Shown: in pieces, positions 45,243 through 54,797 of the stretch
How the letters are laid out: each line of letters begins with the position of its first letter
Position numbering within the stretch: the first letter of the stretch is position 1
Source: Hyphomicrobiales bacterium
GTDB taxonomy: Bacteria > Pseudomonadota > Alphaproteobacteria > Rhizobiales > Rhizobiaceae
Direction of reading: 5' to 3'
Assembly (NCBI GenBank): GCA_900472925.1
Contig: UCJU01000010.1
Span: 18,142-81,052, forward strand
DNA: 62,911 nt
Notes under the pieces: model-generated
What the model was told of the DNA's origin: nothing
Databases searched by the model: none
The model's input: the letters and a program-made list of their open reading frames with translations, nothing else
Position numbers and translations under genes: made by a program

Positions 45243-47075
45243 ATGAAAATGTCCATAGGTGTTGTTCTTGCCGGTTTGTCGGGTGTGATGTTGCTCGTCG
45301 CAGGCGTTCAGGGAAGTTTTTCGATTTCCTCCCTCAACCAGATCAGAACTGGGATCGACACCATCGTTGGTGACCGCGTTCCTGCCTTCATTTTGCTGGG
45401 TCAGGTGAATGGGGAGGTCGGTAACATCCGCAACGCGCAGGCCTCGATCGTCAATGCGACACCAGACAACCGCGCGCAATTTGAGAAACAGATGCAAGCC
45501 TCACGGACAGCGCTCGATGCGGAGTTTCGTGAATACCAGGATTATCTCGTAGACGAGGCGGATAAGACGTATTTCGCCAAGTTCACAGACAAGTGGAAAG
45601 TATCGGAAGCCCGCTGGGACGATGTCGCGACATCCCTGAAAAATGGAAATGCTGACGAGGCGCGCTCGAAATTCGTCGGCGAGGCATTGACGGCCTACAA
45701 CGATGCGAAGTCGGCTCTACAAGGCGCAGTCGATGACATGGCGAAGGATGTCAGAGGTGAGGGCGATGTCACGACGCAGATCGCAGAAACGGCCGCATCG
45801 CTGAACTATGGCTCGCTCGGCCTTGCGCTTCTGATCGGAGCATGTGCCGCGTTGTTCGGAAACTTCTATATCGCAAGACCGTTGGTGCGGATGACCGGTA
45901 TCATGCGGCGTCTGTCGGACGGTGACACCGACATCGTCGTTCCCGCACGGGACCGAAAGGACGAGATCGGTGCCATCGCGCAAGCTGTGGAGATTTTCCG
46001 CCTCGGAGCGATTGAAAAGAAGCGGCTGGAAGCCCAAGCAGAGACGGATCGTAGACAGACCGAGATCGACCGCTTGGCGACGCAGGAGAAGGCGGAGGCC
46101 GACGCGAATGAACGGCTGAAAATTGCGACGTCTGGATTGGCGGATGGTCTCAAGCGCTTGGCGTCTGGTGATCTCGCGTTTCAGATCAACGATGTTTTCG
46201 CGCCGGACTTCGAAGCGTTGAGACTTGATTTCAACCGCTCGCTCAAGCAGCTCGGTGGCACCTTGGCCGAAATCTCGCACTCCATCGAAACGATGAATGA
46301 TGGAACGCGCGAAATCGCCCATGGTTCTGTCGACCTCTCCAAGCGGACGGAACAACAGGCCGCGACGCTTGAAGAAACAGCCGCAGCCCTCGACCAGATC
46401 ACCGTCAATGTTGCCAATTCCACGAAACGCGTTCATGAGGCCCGAGGCGCGGCGACCGAAGCCAACCGTGCGGCGAAACTCTCCGGAGACGTTGTGGCGA
46501 CAGCAGTGGATGCCATGCAGCGCATCGAGCAATCTTCCGGGCAGATTTCCAACATCATCGTCGTGATCGACGAGATTGCTTTCCAGACCAATCTTCTGGC
46601 ATTGAACGCGGGCGTCGAGGCGGCACGTGCCGGTGAAGCGGGCAAGGGTTTTGCAGTCGTCGCTCAGGAAGTGCGTGAACTCGCGCAGCGTTCGGCAAAA
46701 GCTGCAAAGGAGATCAAGGAGCTGATCGGCAAGTCCTCCGTTGAGGTGGAAAACGGGGTCAATCTTGTACGCCAGACGGGCGATGCCCTGAAGACTATCG
46801 AAAGCCATGTGACGGTGATGAACGAGCATATGGGGGCCATTGCAAGTTCAGCTCAGGAGCAGGCCACGGGTCTCGCAGAGCTCAACACCGCCGTCAATCA
46901 GATGGACCAGACGACGCAGCAAAACGCTGCGATGGTCGAGGAAACGACGTCGGCAACATCGGCTCTCGCCAGCGAAAGTGACAAGCTGCGGACCTTGCTG
47001 CAGAAATTTCAGCTTGCCGATAATGGATCGCAAGGTCGCAACCAGGGTGCTTATGAGATGAGGCGAGCGAGCTAA
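45243..47075 (+). CDS. Methyl-accepting chemotaxis protein
   Basis: This is a 610-residue chemoreceptor. A first membrane helix (about residues 5-27) and a periplasmic domain (about 28-185) that looks like a four-helix bundle come first. A second helix (about 188-210), a HAMP domain (about 211-265) and a cytoplasmic signalling domain follow. The signalling tip reads GFAVVAQEVRELAQRSAKAA. A second HAMP-like segment lies near 300-350. No C-terminal pentapeptide for CheR is visible. GGGAGA precedes the ATG at 45243; a TTG at 45219 is rejected. The ligand is unknown. It ends five bases before the convergent rnhB. Confidence 0.9.
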   Translation: MKMSIGVVLAGLSGVMLLVAGVQGSFSISSLNQIRTGIDTIVGDRVPAFILLGQVNGEVGNIRNAQASIVNATPDNRAQFEKQMQASRTALDAEFREYQDYLVDEADKTYFAKFTDKWKVSEARWDDVATSLKNGNADEARSKFVGEALTAYNDAKSALQGAVDDMAKDVRGEGDVTTQIAETAASLNYGSLGLALLIGACAALFGNFYIARPLVRMTGIMRRLSDGDTDIVVPARDRKDEIGAIAQAVEIFRLGAIEKKRLEAQAETDRRQTEIDRLATQEKAEADANERLKIATSGLADGLKRLASGDLAFQINDVFAPDFEALRLDFNRSLKQLGGTLAEISHSIETMNDGTREIAHGSVDLSKRTEQQAATLEETAAALDQITVNVANSTKRVHEARGAATEANRAAKLSGDVVATAVDAMQRIEQSSGQISNIIVVIDEIAFQTNLLALNAGVEAARAGEAGKGFAVVAQEVRELAQRSAKAAKEIKELIGKSSVEVENGVNLVRQTGDALKTIESHVTVMNEHMGAIASSAQEQATGLAELNTAVNQMDQTTQQNAAMVEETTSATSALASESDKLRTLLQKFQLADNGSQGRNQGAYEMRRAS

Positions 47076-47079
47076 GCGC

Positions 47080-47736
47080 TCACCCGTCTTCTCTCAGCGG
47101 GCGAAAGCTCATGCGGTGAAGCGGGCAGGGGCCGTTTGCCTCGATAGCGCGCAAATGTGCTGGGGTTCCATACCCCGCATGCGTTTCGAAACCATAGGCC
47201 GGATGGATCAATCCGGCCTTTTCCATCATCCGGTCTCTGGTCACCTTGGCGATGATGGATGCTGCGGCAATCGAGACGGAACGACTGTCACCCTTGATAA
47301 TCGCCTTCGCATCGCAGGTCAGACCCGGAGGAATATCACGTCCGTCTGCCAGTACGATAAAAGGCGCGATGTCAAGGCCCAGCACCGCGCGGCGCATTGC
47401 ATCCAGACTTGCGCGCAGGATATTCATGCGATCGACCAGAACGGGTCCGGATGACGCCACCGATACGATGGATGTTTGCAGGATTTTTTCGAAAAGAATT
47501 TCCCGACGCGCTTTGGAGAGTTTTTTCGAATCGTCCAGGCCATCGGGAATGTTTTCTGGATCAAGAATAACGGCGGCTGCAACGACGGGACCGGCCAGCG
47601 GGCCACGTCCCGCCTCATCCGTGCCCGCCACCGGCCACTGACCGCGCCTTTTCGCTTCGAGTTCCAGGCTAAAATCCGGGCCGGTCTCGGAAAGGTCAAA
47701 GAGTGCAGGAGAATCGGATGCTGTGCGTTGCTTCAT
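47080..47736 (-). CDS. rnhB: Ribonuclease HII
   Basis: RnhB cuts RNA in RNA-DNA hybrids and starts removal of ribonucleotides from DNA. The 218-residue protein carries the metal-binding acids in [19 protein letters not shown] (about residues 38-56), DDSKKLSK (about 69-76), LADGRD (about 130) and the stretch [14 protein letters not shown] (about 152-165). The start at 47736 gives the family N-terminus, but its Shine-Dalgarno sequence is weak; the frame is open to 47823. It lies downstream of a radical SAM gene on the same strand, across an interval with four hairpins. Confidence 0.94.
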   Translation of the reverse strand: MKQRTASDSPALFDLSETGPDFSLELEAKRRGQWPVAGTDEAGRGPLAGPVVAAAVILDPENIPDGLDDSKKLSKARREILFEKILQTSIVSVASSGPVLVDRMNILRASLDAMRRAVLGLDIAPFIVLADGRDIPPGLTCDAKAIIKGDSRSVSIAAASIIAKVTRDRMMEKAGLIHPAYGFETHAGYGTPAHLRAIEANGPCPLHRMSFRPLREDG

Positions 47737-47823
47737 GGGGCGGAAACTCGCACAGGCAACCGATCTCCCGCAAGCCCCCGGTCGCAGGGCGTTTGAACAG
47801 CCAAGGGGCGGTGGCTGTAACAT

Positions 47824-47965
47824 GAGGTCTCATGACCTCTGAACTCTTTCAATTGGGGCAAAAGAGTTGAACGCGTGCGAAGCGGCAGATTACCGGGGGC
47901 ATAATCCGTAGCGCAGGGCATAGACGCTACGGATATTCTTGAGCATCAACGCGATAGCGTGATGC
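47824..47965. ncRNA. Cluster of four stem-loops; possible structured RNA
   Basis: Four hairpins follow one another. GAGGTC-TCAT-GACCTC lies at 47824-47839. AACTCTTT and AAAGAGTT with an 11-base loop span 47842-47868. ATCCGTAGCG and CGCTACGGAT with an 11-base loop span 47904-47934. GCATCA(A)CGC and GCGTGATGC around GATA span 47943-47965. All are in the gap between rnhB and the radical SAM gene. No known RNA family was recognised. It may be a small RNA, a leader of rnhB or a decayed repeat. Confidence 0.35.
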
Positions 47966-48015
47966 AATTGTCTTTCGGCATGCCGCGCTTCAGGCCACGG
48001 CCATATTGCGGACCG

Positions 48016-49173
48016 TCACAGAAGCGAGAGCTGTACGCCTGCACCTCCCGGCGCAATGAAAAGATCGTCGCGCAGCTGAATGCCACGGCGGATCAGGCCA
48101 AGCCTCTTCGTCGCCATCTCGAAACGGCGACCGATCTGCCAGGCGTAGGGACCGGCACCTTTCATCCTCTTGCCGAATTCGGCATCGTAATCCTTGCCAT
48201 CGCGCATGGAGCGCACCAGCGACATGACGTGCTGATACCGGTGCGGATAGCTGCGCAACAGCCATTCCCGAAACAGCGGGCTGACCTCTAGCGGCAGGCG
48301 CAGAAGCACGTAGGATGCTTCGGTAGCACCGGCTGCCTTTCCAGCTTCCAGCACACGCTCGATCTCGTGGTCGTTGAGTGCCGGAATAACCGGCGCCATC
48401 ATGACGGCGACGGGGATACCCGCTTCCGTCAATGTCTTGATCGCTTCCAACCGTTTGGTGGGTGTTGCAGCACGCGGTTCCATCGTACGGGCAAGCTTAC
48501 GATCCAGTGTTGTCACGGAAATGCCGACCTTCACCAGCCCCTTGGCCGCCATGGGACCGAGAATATCGATGTCGCGGGTGATCAGCCCGGACTTGGTGAC
48601 GATGGCGACAGGGTGCTCCGCCTTGGCCAGCACTTCGAGGATTTGCCGCATGATGCGCCATTCCCGCTCAATGGGCTGGTAGGGATCCGTGTTGGTGCCG
48701 ATGGCAATGACACGTGCCTTGTATCCGGGCTTTCCCAGTTCCCGTTCCAGAAGCTTCGCAGCATCCGGCTTGGCAAACAGTTTGGCCTCGAAATCGAGAC
48801 CTGCCGACAGGCCCATATAGCTGTGGCTCGGCCTTGCGAAGCAATAGATGCAACCATGCTCACAACCACGATAAGGATTTATGGAGCGGTCGAAGGGAAT
48901 GTCGGGCGACTCGTTTCGGGTAATGATGCTGCGTGGTTTTTCCACCTGCACTTCGGTTCGAAACTCCGGCAGTTCCTCGATGATCTGCCAACCATCATCG
49001 ACCGCCTCATGCTGCAACGTTTCGAAACGGCCACCGGGATTGATGCCCGCGCCACGTCCGCGACGGCGGTCGATCTCGATCCGCAGACCAGATGCATCGG
49101 CCAGCGCATTGGCAATATCCTGCGTATGGCCCGGCTGAAAAGCAGCCTGCCCCGTAAGCACATGTTGTCTCAT
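48016..49173 (-). CDS. Radical SAM protein, PA0069/spore photoproduct lyase-like family
   Basis: This is a 385-residue radical SAM protein of the family annotated as PA0069, related to spore photoproduct lyase. The cluster motif is CEHGCIYC with Cys104, Cys108 and Cys111. The upstream RSIITRNESPDIPFD and PYRGC and the downstream IGTNTDPYQP are family marks. No substrate is established for this family. The ATG at 49173 has AGGAG eight bases upstream. It precedes rnhB on the same strand but is separated by about 280 bases. Confidence 0.87.
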   Translation of the reverse strand: MRQHVLTGQAAFQPGHTQDIANALADASGLRIEIDRRRGRGAGINPGGRFETLQHEAVDDGWQIIEELPEFRTEVQVEKPRSIITRNESPDIPFDRSINPYRGCEHGCIYCFARPSHSYMGLSAGLDFEAKLFAKPDAAKLLERELGKPGYKARVIAIGTNTDPYQPIEREWRIMRQILEVLAKAEHPVAIVTKSGLITRDIDILGPMAAKGLVKVGISVTTLDRKLARTMEPRAATPTKRLEAIKTLTEAGIPVAVMMAPVIPALNDHEIERVLEAGKAAGATEASYVLLRLPLEVSPLFREWLLRSYPHRYQHVMSLVRSMRDGKDYDAEFGKRMKGAGPYAWQIGRRFEMATKRLGLIRRGIQLRDDLFIAPGGAGVQLSLL

Positions 49174-49371
49174 CTGGATGCTCCTGACCGGTATGAACCG
49201 GCTTGGTGGATAACCAGATTTCTAAACGAGAAACGAGAACAATACAAGAACAAAATGATGAAACGGGCGATAGTAATTTCTTTTGCATTGCGGTAGAAAT
49301 TTTATCGACGAAATGTTGTGTTGTCCGCGCATTTCTGGGGACCGGCAAGGTGGGCATAAGCTGATATTGAA

Positions 49372-49890
49372 ATGTTGACAGTCATCATGGAATGCCGGGA
49401 TCAGGAGCCGGAGCTCGCGCACACGCTATCCACGCTCGTTTCGGGTGCCGTGGAAGGGCTGGTCAGCGACGTGATCATTCTCGACCATGGCTCAAAGGAC
49501 GGGTCGGCTCGTGTGGCGGAAGCTGCTGGCTGCCGCTTTGAAGGGCAGTGGGACATTCGCGACATCATTGCATCTGCGCGCGGAGAGTGGATATTGATGA
49601 TGGAGCCCGGTGGTCGCCCACAAAGCGGCTGGATCGAGGACATCAGCGAATATACGGCATTGAACAAACGTCCCGCGCGGTTTGCGCCGTCGCGGCACTA
49701 CCGCCCGTCCTGGCTGACGCGGCTCAGCCGGCGGAGGCGACCGTTGGAATATGGCCTGTTGCTGAGCAAGCAGGATGCTCTGGCGATTGCCAGATCAGGC
49801 ATGCCGCTCGACCAGTTCTCGAAATCGCAGAAAATCCTTCGCCTGAGCGCCGAGCTTATTCCGTCCTGGGTGCTGCGCGCGGCGCGGTAA
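49372..49890 (+). CDS. Short glycosyltransferase family 2-like protein
   Basis: This is a 172-residue protein with the first half of a GT-A fold: MLTVIMECRDQEPEL at the start, then VIILDHGSKDGSARVAEAAG (about residues 33-52) and GEWILMMEPGGRPQSGW (about 70-86), where the usual DxD metal motif is EPG. It is about half the length of many family 2 enzymes. The C-terminal part is basic (RLSRRRRPLEYG). It lies alone and its stop abuts the convergent moaB stop. Activity is uncertain; it may be a pseudoenzyme. Confidence 0.75.
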   Translation: MLTVIMECRDQEPELAHTLSTLVSGAVEGLVSDVIILDHGSKDGSARVAEAAGCRFEGQWDIRDIIASARGEWILMMEPGGRPQSGWIEDISEYTALNKRPARFAPSRHYRPSWLTRLSRRRRPLEYGLLLSKQDALAIARSGMPLDQFSKSQKILRLSAELIPSWVLRAAR

Positions 49891-50436
49891 TCACGCTTGC
49901 GCCTTGCCGCGCTTCAGGTGTTCGTCCAGACGCGGCATGATTTCCACGAAATTGCAGGGCAGGTGGCGGTAATCCAGCTGTGCCTTTAAAATACCGTCCC
50001 ACGCATCCTTGCAGGCGCCGGGAGAGCCGGGCAGCACGAAGATGAAGGTTGCGTTGGCAAGGCCTGCCGTGGCACGCGACTGGATGGTCGAGGTTCCGAT
50101 CTTGTCATAGGAAATGCGGTGGAAGACTTCGGAAAAGCCGTCCATCCGCTTTTCGAACAAAGGCTCCAGCGCTTCCGGCGTCACGTCGCGCCCGGTGAAG
50201 CCGGTGCCACCCGTGGTAATCACCACGTCGACCTCTTCGGACAGGGTCCAGCTGCGGACCTGCCCCAGAATAGCGGGTTTGTCATCGGGCACGATGGCGC
50301 GGTCTACAAGCAGGTGGCCGGCCTCTGCGATGCGGGCCGCGAGCGTATCGCCGGATTTATCGTCGGCTAGAGTGCGTGTGTCGGAGACGGTTAGCACTGC
50401 AATGCCGACGGGAATAAAGGCTCTTTCAGCACTCAT
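49891..50436 (-). CDS. moaB: Molybdenum cofactor biosynthesis protein B
   Basis: MoaB/MogA-type proteins adenylate molybdopterin before molybdenum insertion. The 181-residue protein has the signature TTGGTGFTGRDVTPEAL (about residues 76-92) and LPGSPGACKDAWDGIL (about 143-158). MoaB and MogA are hard to separate by sequence; the length and RDVTPEAL fit MoaB. It overlaps ispE by four bases, so it is likely cotranslated with it. Its stop codon abuts that of the convergent glycosyltransferase gene. Confidence 0.92.
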   Translation of the reverse strand: MSAERAFIPVGIAVLTVSDTRTLADDKSGDTLAARIAEAGHLLVDRAIVPDDKPAILGQVRSWTLSEEVDVVITTGGTGFTGRDVTPEALEPLFEKRMDGFSEVFHRISYDKIGTSTIQSRATAGLANATFIFVLPGSPGACKDAWDGILKAQLDYRHLPCNFVEIMPRLDEHLKRGKAQA

Positions 50437-51323
50437 CTTGGCAACCCATCTATGGTTTTCGTTGCTTCAACATACCAGCCGGGACGCTGTTGGCGAAGGC
50501 GTATGGCAGCAGATTGTGCGTGTTCCGTCGTGGCAAAAATCCCGAAACAGGTCGCACCAGAGCCAGACATGCGCACCAGTTCGGCACCAGCCCCTGCCAG
50601 CAGGTCGGACGCCTCGCCGATTTCAGTCAGAACCTCCCGTGCCGGGGGCTCAAGATCGTTGCGGCTTTTGCCAATAAAGACCATCCATGGTTCGTCGCCG
50701 CGCTGCCCCAGGGGAGGGTTGCTCTTGCTCTTCAAGCGCTTGAAAATCTGAGGTGTCGAGACAGCTTTCAACGGATTGACGAGAACGAGGTTCAGCACCG
50801 GCATGTCAGCGATCGTTTCAATGTCTTCGCCAATGCCGCGTGCCATCAGTGGCTGGCTGGCAAGGCACATCGGCACATCGGCTCCGAGTTTAAGCGCGAT
50901 GTCAGCAAGTTCGCCGGGTGCCAAGGCTATGTTCCAGTGGCGGCACAAGCCGCGCAAAGTCGCCGCCGCATCCGCCGATCCGCCACCGATACCCGATGAA
51001 ATGGGCAGATTTTTATCGAGATGAATGGCAACCGGCCGAAATCCGATCCCGGATGCCTGACGCAAATAATCCCGTGCCCTCAGCACCAGATTATCTCCGG
51101 CATCGCTTTGCTTGAGCGTGAGGGAAAACGGTCCAGAGATTGAAAAGCGATCTTCCGGCGCATCTTCGATATGGATGACGTCGCCCACTTCGGTGAAGGT
51201 CACCAGCATTTCCAGCAGATGATATCCATCCGCCCGCTGACCCGTCACATGCAGCGCGAGATTGATCTTGGCGGGAGCGGCCTCTGTGGTTTTGACCGCT
51301 CCGATAGTCTCATGCGCAGGCAT
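50433..51323 (-). CDS. ispE: 4-diphosphocytidyl-2-C-methyl-D-erythritol kinase
   Basis: IspE phosphorylates CDP-methylerythritol in the non-mevalonate isoprenoid pathway. The 296-residue GHMP kinase has APAKINLALHV (about residues 16-26) and the ATP-binding LPISSGIGGGSADAAATLRG (about 105-124), with a further motif at GSGATCFGIF (about 258-267). It lies 6 bases behind the TPR gene and overlaps moaB at its end. The chain runs into isoprenoid use together with the polyprenyl synthase gene nearby. Confidence 0.95.
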   Translation of the reverse strand: MPAHETIGAVKTTEAAPAKINLALHVTGQRADGYHLLEMLVTFTEVGDVIHIEDAPEDRFSISGPFSLTLKQSDAGDNLVLRARDYLRQASGIGFRPVAIHLDKNLPISSGIGGGSADAAATLRGLCRHWNIALAPGELADIALKLGADVPMCLASQPLMARGIGEDIETIADMPVLNLVLVNPLKAVSTPQIFKRLKSKSNPPLGQRGDEPWMVFIGKSRNDLEPPAREVLTEIGEASDLLAGAGAELVRMSGSGATCFGIFATTEHAQSAAIRLRQQRPGWYVEATKTIDGLPR

Positions 51324-51329
51324 ATTGCG

Positions 51330-53168
51330 TCAGGACTTCTTGTCCGGCGCGGGAGCAGGAGCCACGGGCGGCGGCGGTGCCTGCTCTTTCTTGGCGGTAT
51401 TTTCCGCTTCCTTTGCCAGTGGCGGCAGGCCGTTGGCGATTTTTTCCTTCACCTTGGCCTTGTCGACATCATCGCTATCGCCGATGAGCGCCCGGTTCCA
51501 TTGGTAGACAGCTTCAATCTTGCGGCCAACACGCCAGTAGGCATCGCCCAAATGGTCATTGATGGTGGGGTCGCCAGCGCGCAGCTCGATCGCCCGCTCC
51601 AGTTCCGTCACCGATTCATCGAATGCGCCCAGGCGGAAATGCGCCCAGCCAAGCGAATCGACGATGTATCCGTCGTTCGGACGCAGCTCGACGGCGCGGC
51701 GGATCATATCGATCCCCTCATCTAGGTTCATGTTCTTATCGACCCAGGAATAGCCCAGATAGTTCAAAACCTGCGGCTGTTCAGGGTTCAGTTCCAGGGC
51801 GCGTTTGAAGTTGGGCTCCGCCTTGTCCCACTGCTTCAACCGCTCATAGGCAATGGCGCGCTGGAAAAAGATCGTCCAGTCGCTCTTCTTCGGCACGGCG
51901 CCGATGACTTCGACGGCCTTGTCGTAATTGGCGGCCATCGCCGTATAATCCTTGGCGTCGGACAACACGGAACCGTAAGCGAGATAAGATCGAATGTCCG
52001 TCGGGTCGGAGTCGAGCAACGATTTAAGGTGCTTGCGCGCCTCTTCCACCTTGTCCGTCTGCGCCAGCGTCAGACCGAGTTGCAATTCGGAGATGCGGTG
52101 CATCGGCGAATCCAGCGGAACTTCGCGGTAGAACTGAATGGCGCGGTCCGGCTGCTTCTGTGCTTCGGCAAGACCACCCAGCAGAATCAGCGTATCGGCG
52201 CTTTTCGGGTCCAGCGCACGCGATGTCTGAAGATAAAGCGTCACGATTTCTTCCGCGCCTTCGCGGTTCAGTGCACCGGCGATGGAGAACATCACGGAGG
52301 CCGCGCCTTCGGTTGCGGTCTCAACCTGCTGGTCCGGCTTTTCACCCTTTTCGATGCTCTGGCGCAGAGCCTTGAGCGGTGCGTAATTCGGGGCGAACGT
52401 ATCGCCGACGGCGATGGTATCGAGCGCCTTCTGCTTGTTGCCGACCTTCGCTTCCAGCCGCGCCAGCGCCATCACGGCGCGCATATAGGTATCTGTTGCG
52501 GTTGCACCGCCTTCGCGGTCGGCCACGGCGTCATTCAGGTTCTTGCGTGCGGCTTCAATGTTACCGGTAACCAGCGCAATGGCGCCTGCATGGTATTTCT
52601 GGAAGATCGAGATCCAGCCCGGTCCCTTCATGCCATTGACCAGTGCCAGGGCTTCCTTGCCTTTGCCTGCACCGGCGCGAGCCCAGGCAGTCAGAAGCGT
52701 ATTGACCATGCGGTCCAGATCATTGGGGCCGCTATATTTCAGGATTTTTTCCGCAGCGGAAAATTCCTTGTGCTTGATGGCCGCCAGCGCGCGAATAATC
52801 GTGGTGACGCGCTCCACGGACGAATCGCTCTTCAACGAATCAGCGATTTTCGCACCGGCTTCGAAATCGCCACTCAGCAACTGAGCAATCATCAGCCGCT
52901 GGCGAATTTCCACATTCGCCGTGTCGAATTCCAAGGCTTTTTGGTAGAGCGTTATCGCGGTCGGAAAATCCTGATCCACATCAGCAGTGCGGGCCGCCAG
53001 AAATGCGCCGGAGAAGGTGTTGACCTTTGCGGCGTCGAAAGTCACGGTTTCCGCAGCCTTTTCGGCAGGTTTCGTCTCTGCAAAGGCGGCAGATGGGCCG
53101 GCACTTATGGATAGTACGGCAATGAAAGCCGCGCCACAGAGAAGACGAAATGCTGGTTTGCGCCGCAT
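51330..53168 (-). CDS. Exported TPR-repeat protein
   Basis: This is a 612-residue protein with a signal peptide (about residues 1-30, ending SAAFA). An array of tetratricopeptide repeats follows, for example ALEFDTANVEIRQRLMIAQL, ALELNPEQPQVLNYLGY and LRPNDGYIVDSLGW. The tail is rich in Pro, Ala and Lys. It is probably periplasmic or membrane-anchored and a scaffold. The start at 53168 is chosen over 53192 and 53261 from the signal peptide. It precedes ispE by six bases. No partner is evident, and function is unknown. Confidence 0.85.
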   Translation of the reverse strand: MRRKPAFRLLCGAAFIAVLSISAGPSAAFAETKPAEKAAETVTFDAAKVNTFSGAFLAARTADVDQDFPTAITLYQKALEFDTANVEIRQRLMIAQLLSGDFEAGAKIADSLKSDSSVERVTTIIRALAAIKHKEFSAAEKILKYSGPNDLDRMVNTLLTAWARAGAGKGKEALALVNGMKGPGWISIFQKYHAGAIALVTGNIEAARKNLNDAVADREGGATATDTYMRAVMALARLEAKVGNKQKALDTIAVGDTFAPNYAPLKALRQSIEKGEKPDQQVETATEGAASVMFSIAGALNREGAEEIVTLYLQTSRALDPKSADTLILLGGLAEAQKQPDRAIQFYREVPLDSPMHRISELQLGLTLAQTDKVEEARKHLKSLLDSDPTDIRSYLAYGSVLSDAKDYTAMAANYDKAVEVIGAVPKKSDWTIFFQRAIAYERLKQWDKAEPNFKRALELNPEQPQVLNYLGYSWVDKNMNLDEGIDMIRRAVELRPNDGYIVDSLGWAHFRLGAFDESVTELERAIELRAGDPTINDHLGDAYWRVGRKIEAVYQWNRALIGDSDDVDKAKVKEKIANGLPPLAKEAENTAKKEQAPPPPVAPAPAPDKKS

Positions 53169-53427
53169 GAAGGAACCTTTGCTTTTGTGCATATGCACCG
53201 AAATTTCCGCTGCCGCCTTACAGTTCGGCGCAAGCGGATGCACCTTGACGCTGTAATGCATGAACTGGATTGCACCGTCCGAACCTAAAGCGATTCAATC
53301 GACGCACCACGTCACGACAGAATGGCTTTTTTGAAGCAAGCCCGCAAGAAATTCTGCGCCTGATATTCGAATTGTGAAATGTTAGCGTCGCAAGATGTGT
53401 AAATGATGTCGCGACGCGTGAAAGCCG

Positions 53428-54444
53428 TCAGTTTACCCGGTCGATACAGAAGTCGATGACTTCCATCAAGGCGTTCTTCCAGGGGCTTTGCGGCAGAGGG
53501 GCCAGCGCATCTCGGGCAATTGTGCCGTAATGATTGGCGCGTGTAATGGTGTCAGCAAGGCCATTATACTTCCTGATGAGGCCGAGCGCCGTTTCCAGAT
53601 TTTCGTCCGTGCTCTCACCGTTTTCGATCGCCCGCTTCCAGAAAGCGCGTTCGTCTACCGTGCCGCGGCGATAGGATAGAATGACCGGAAGCGTGATCTT
53701 GCCTTCGCGGAAATCGTCGCCGGTGTTCTTGCCCAGATCAGCCGACTTGCCGCCATAATCCAGCACATCGTCCACCAGTTGGAAGGCGAGGCCGAGATTC
53801 ATGCCGTAGGATTTCAGCGCGCTGCGGGTGGCCTTGTCGGTCTTGGCAACGATTGGGCCGACTTCGGCGGCGGCCGCGAAAAGCGCTGCCGTCTTGGCGC
53901 GAATGACGTGGAGATAATCGTCTTCCGTCGTTTCCATGTTCTTGGCAACGGACAGCTGGAGAACCTCGCCTTCAGCAATGACAGACGCTGCCGTGGACAG
54001 CACATCCAGCGCATCCAGAGAGCCGACCTCAACCATCATGCGGAAGGCCTGGCCGAGAAGAAAATCCCCAACGAGAACGCTGGCCTGGTTGCCCCAGATG
54101 GTGCGAGCCGTGGATTTGCCACGGCGCAGATCGCTTTCATCCACCACGTCGTCATGCAGCAGCGTGGCCGTGTGCATGAACTCGACGCTGGTCGCCAGCT
54201 TGATGTGGTGGTCGCCGCGGTAGTCGAACATGGCGGCGGAGGCGAGGGTCAGCATAGGGCGCAGACGCTTGCCACCCGAGGAGATCAGGTGGTTGGCCAC
54301 TTCGGGTATCATCTGAACGTCCGAACCGGCCTTGGAGAGAATAAGCTGGTTCACTCTTTCCATGTCAGGACGTGTCAGGTCGACAAGCGGCTTGACGGAT
54401 GCGAGTTTGTTTTTGCTTTCTTCAAGCGGTATGACGACGCCCAA
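53428..54444 (-). CDS. Long-chain polyprenyl diphosphate synthase (probably decaprenyl)
   Basis: This 338-residue all-trans prenyl synthase makes the side chain of ubiquinone. It has GGKRLRP (57-63), the first aspartate-rich motif DDVVDESD (98-105, then RRG) and the second DDVLDYGG (about 225-232). Small residues before the first motif (HTATLLHDD) fit a long-chain product; rhizobia make ubiquinone-10, so decaprenyl is likely (known as DdsA in Agrobacterium). The start is taken as TTG at 54444 with AGGAG nine bases upstream. A TTG at 54504 is possible. Confidence 0.88.
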   Translation of the reverse strand: MGVVIPLEESKNKLASVKPLVDLTRPDMERVNQLILSKAGSDVQMIPEVANHLISSGGKRLRPMLTLASAAMFDYRGDHHIKLATSVEFMHTATLLHDDVVDESDLRRGKSTARTIWGNQASVLVGDFLLGQAFRMMVEVGSLDALDVLSTAASVIAEGEVLQLSVAKNMETTEDDYLHVIRAKTAALFAAAAEVGPIVAKTDKATRSALKSYGMNLGLAFQLVDDVLDYGGKSADLGKNTGDDFREGKITLPVILSYRRGTVDERAFWKRAIENGESTDENLETALGLIRKYNGLADTITRANHYGTIARDALAPLPQSPWKNALMEVIDFCIDRVN

Positions 54445-54560
54445 CGGTCCGGACTCCTGTTCACTCTTGAGGCCGACAATAGAAAGCGTCGATGCAGGCG
54501 GCAAGGGGCGAATTGCCTCAGGCCGTTCAAAAAGATGGGATTTAGGGTGGAAACTGACCT

Positions 54561-54791
54561 ATGCGTGAACTGATCCGTACAAACGATGCCGTTCTTCTGT
54601 CCTTCTCGGAGAGCTTGATGAAAGATGCGGGCATTCACTGCCTTATCGCCGACCAAGCCATGAGCATTCTCGAAGGGTCGTTGGGGCTTCTTCCGCGTCG
54701 TCTGCTTGTCGAAGAAGACCGGGCCGATGAGGCACGTCGCATCCTGACCGATGCCGGCTTGGCCGACGAGCTTCGCGAAGACAAGGCCTAA
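54561..54791 (+). CDS. DUF2007 small protein
   Basis: This 76-residue protein belongs to the DUF2007 (putative signal-transducing) family. Its shape is typical: MRELIRTNDAVLLSFSESLM, then GIHCLIADQ and RRLLVEEDRADEARRIL. It lies divergent from the polyprenyl synthase and seven bases before a methyltransferase gene, with which it is probably cotranscribed. No experimental function is known to me for the family. Confidence 0.82.
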   Translation: MRELIRTNDAVLLSFSESLMKDAGIHCLIADQAMSILEGSLGLLPRRLLVEEDRADEARRILTDAGLADELREDKA

Positions 54792-54797
54792 AAGCCC

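Noticed and set aside
45717..46829. 370-codon open frame on the minus strand of the chemoreceptor gene
   Set aside because: It is an antisense shadow with no recognisable domain and no ribosome-binding site.
52029..53114. 361-codon open frame on the plus strand of the TPR gene
   Set aside because: It is an antisense shadow of the exported TPR protein and has no plausible start or domain.
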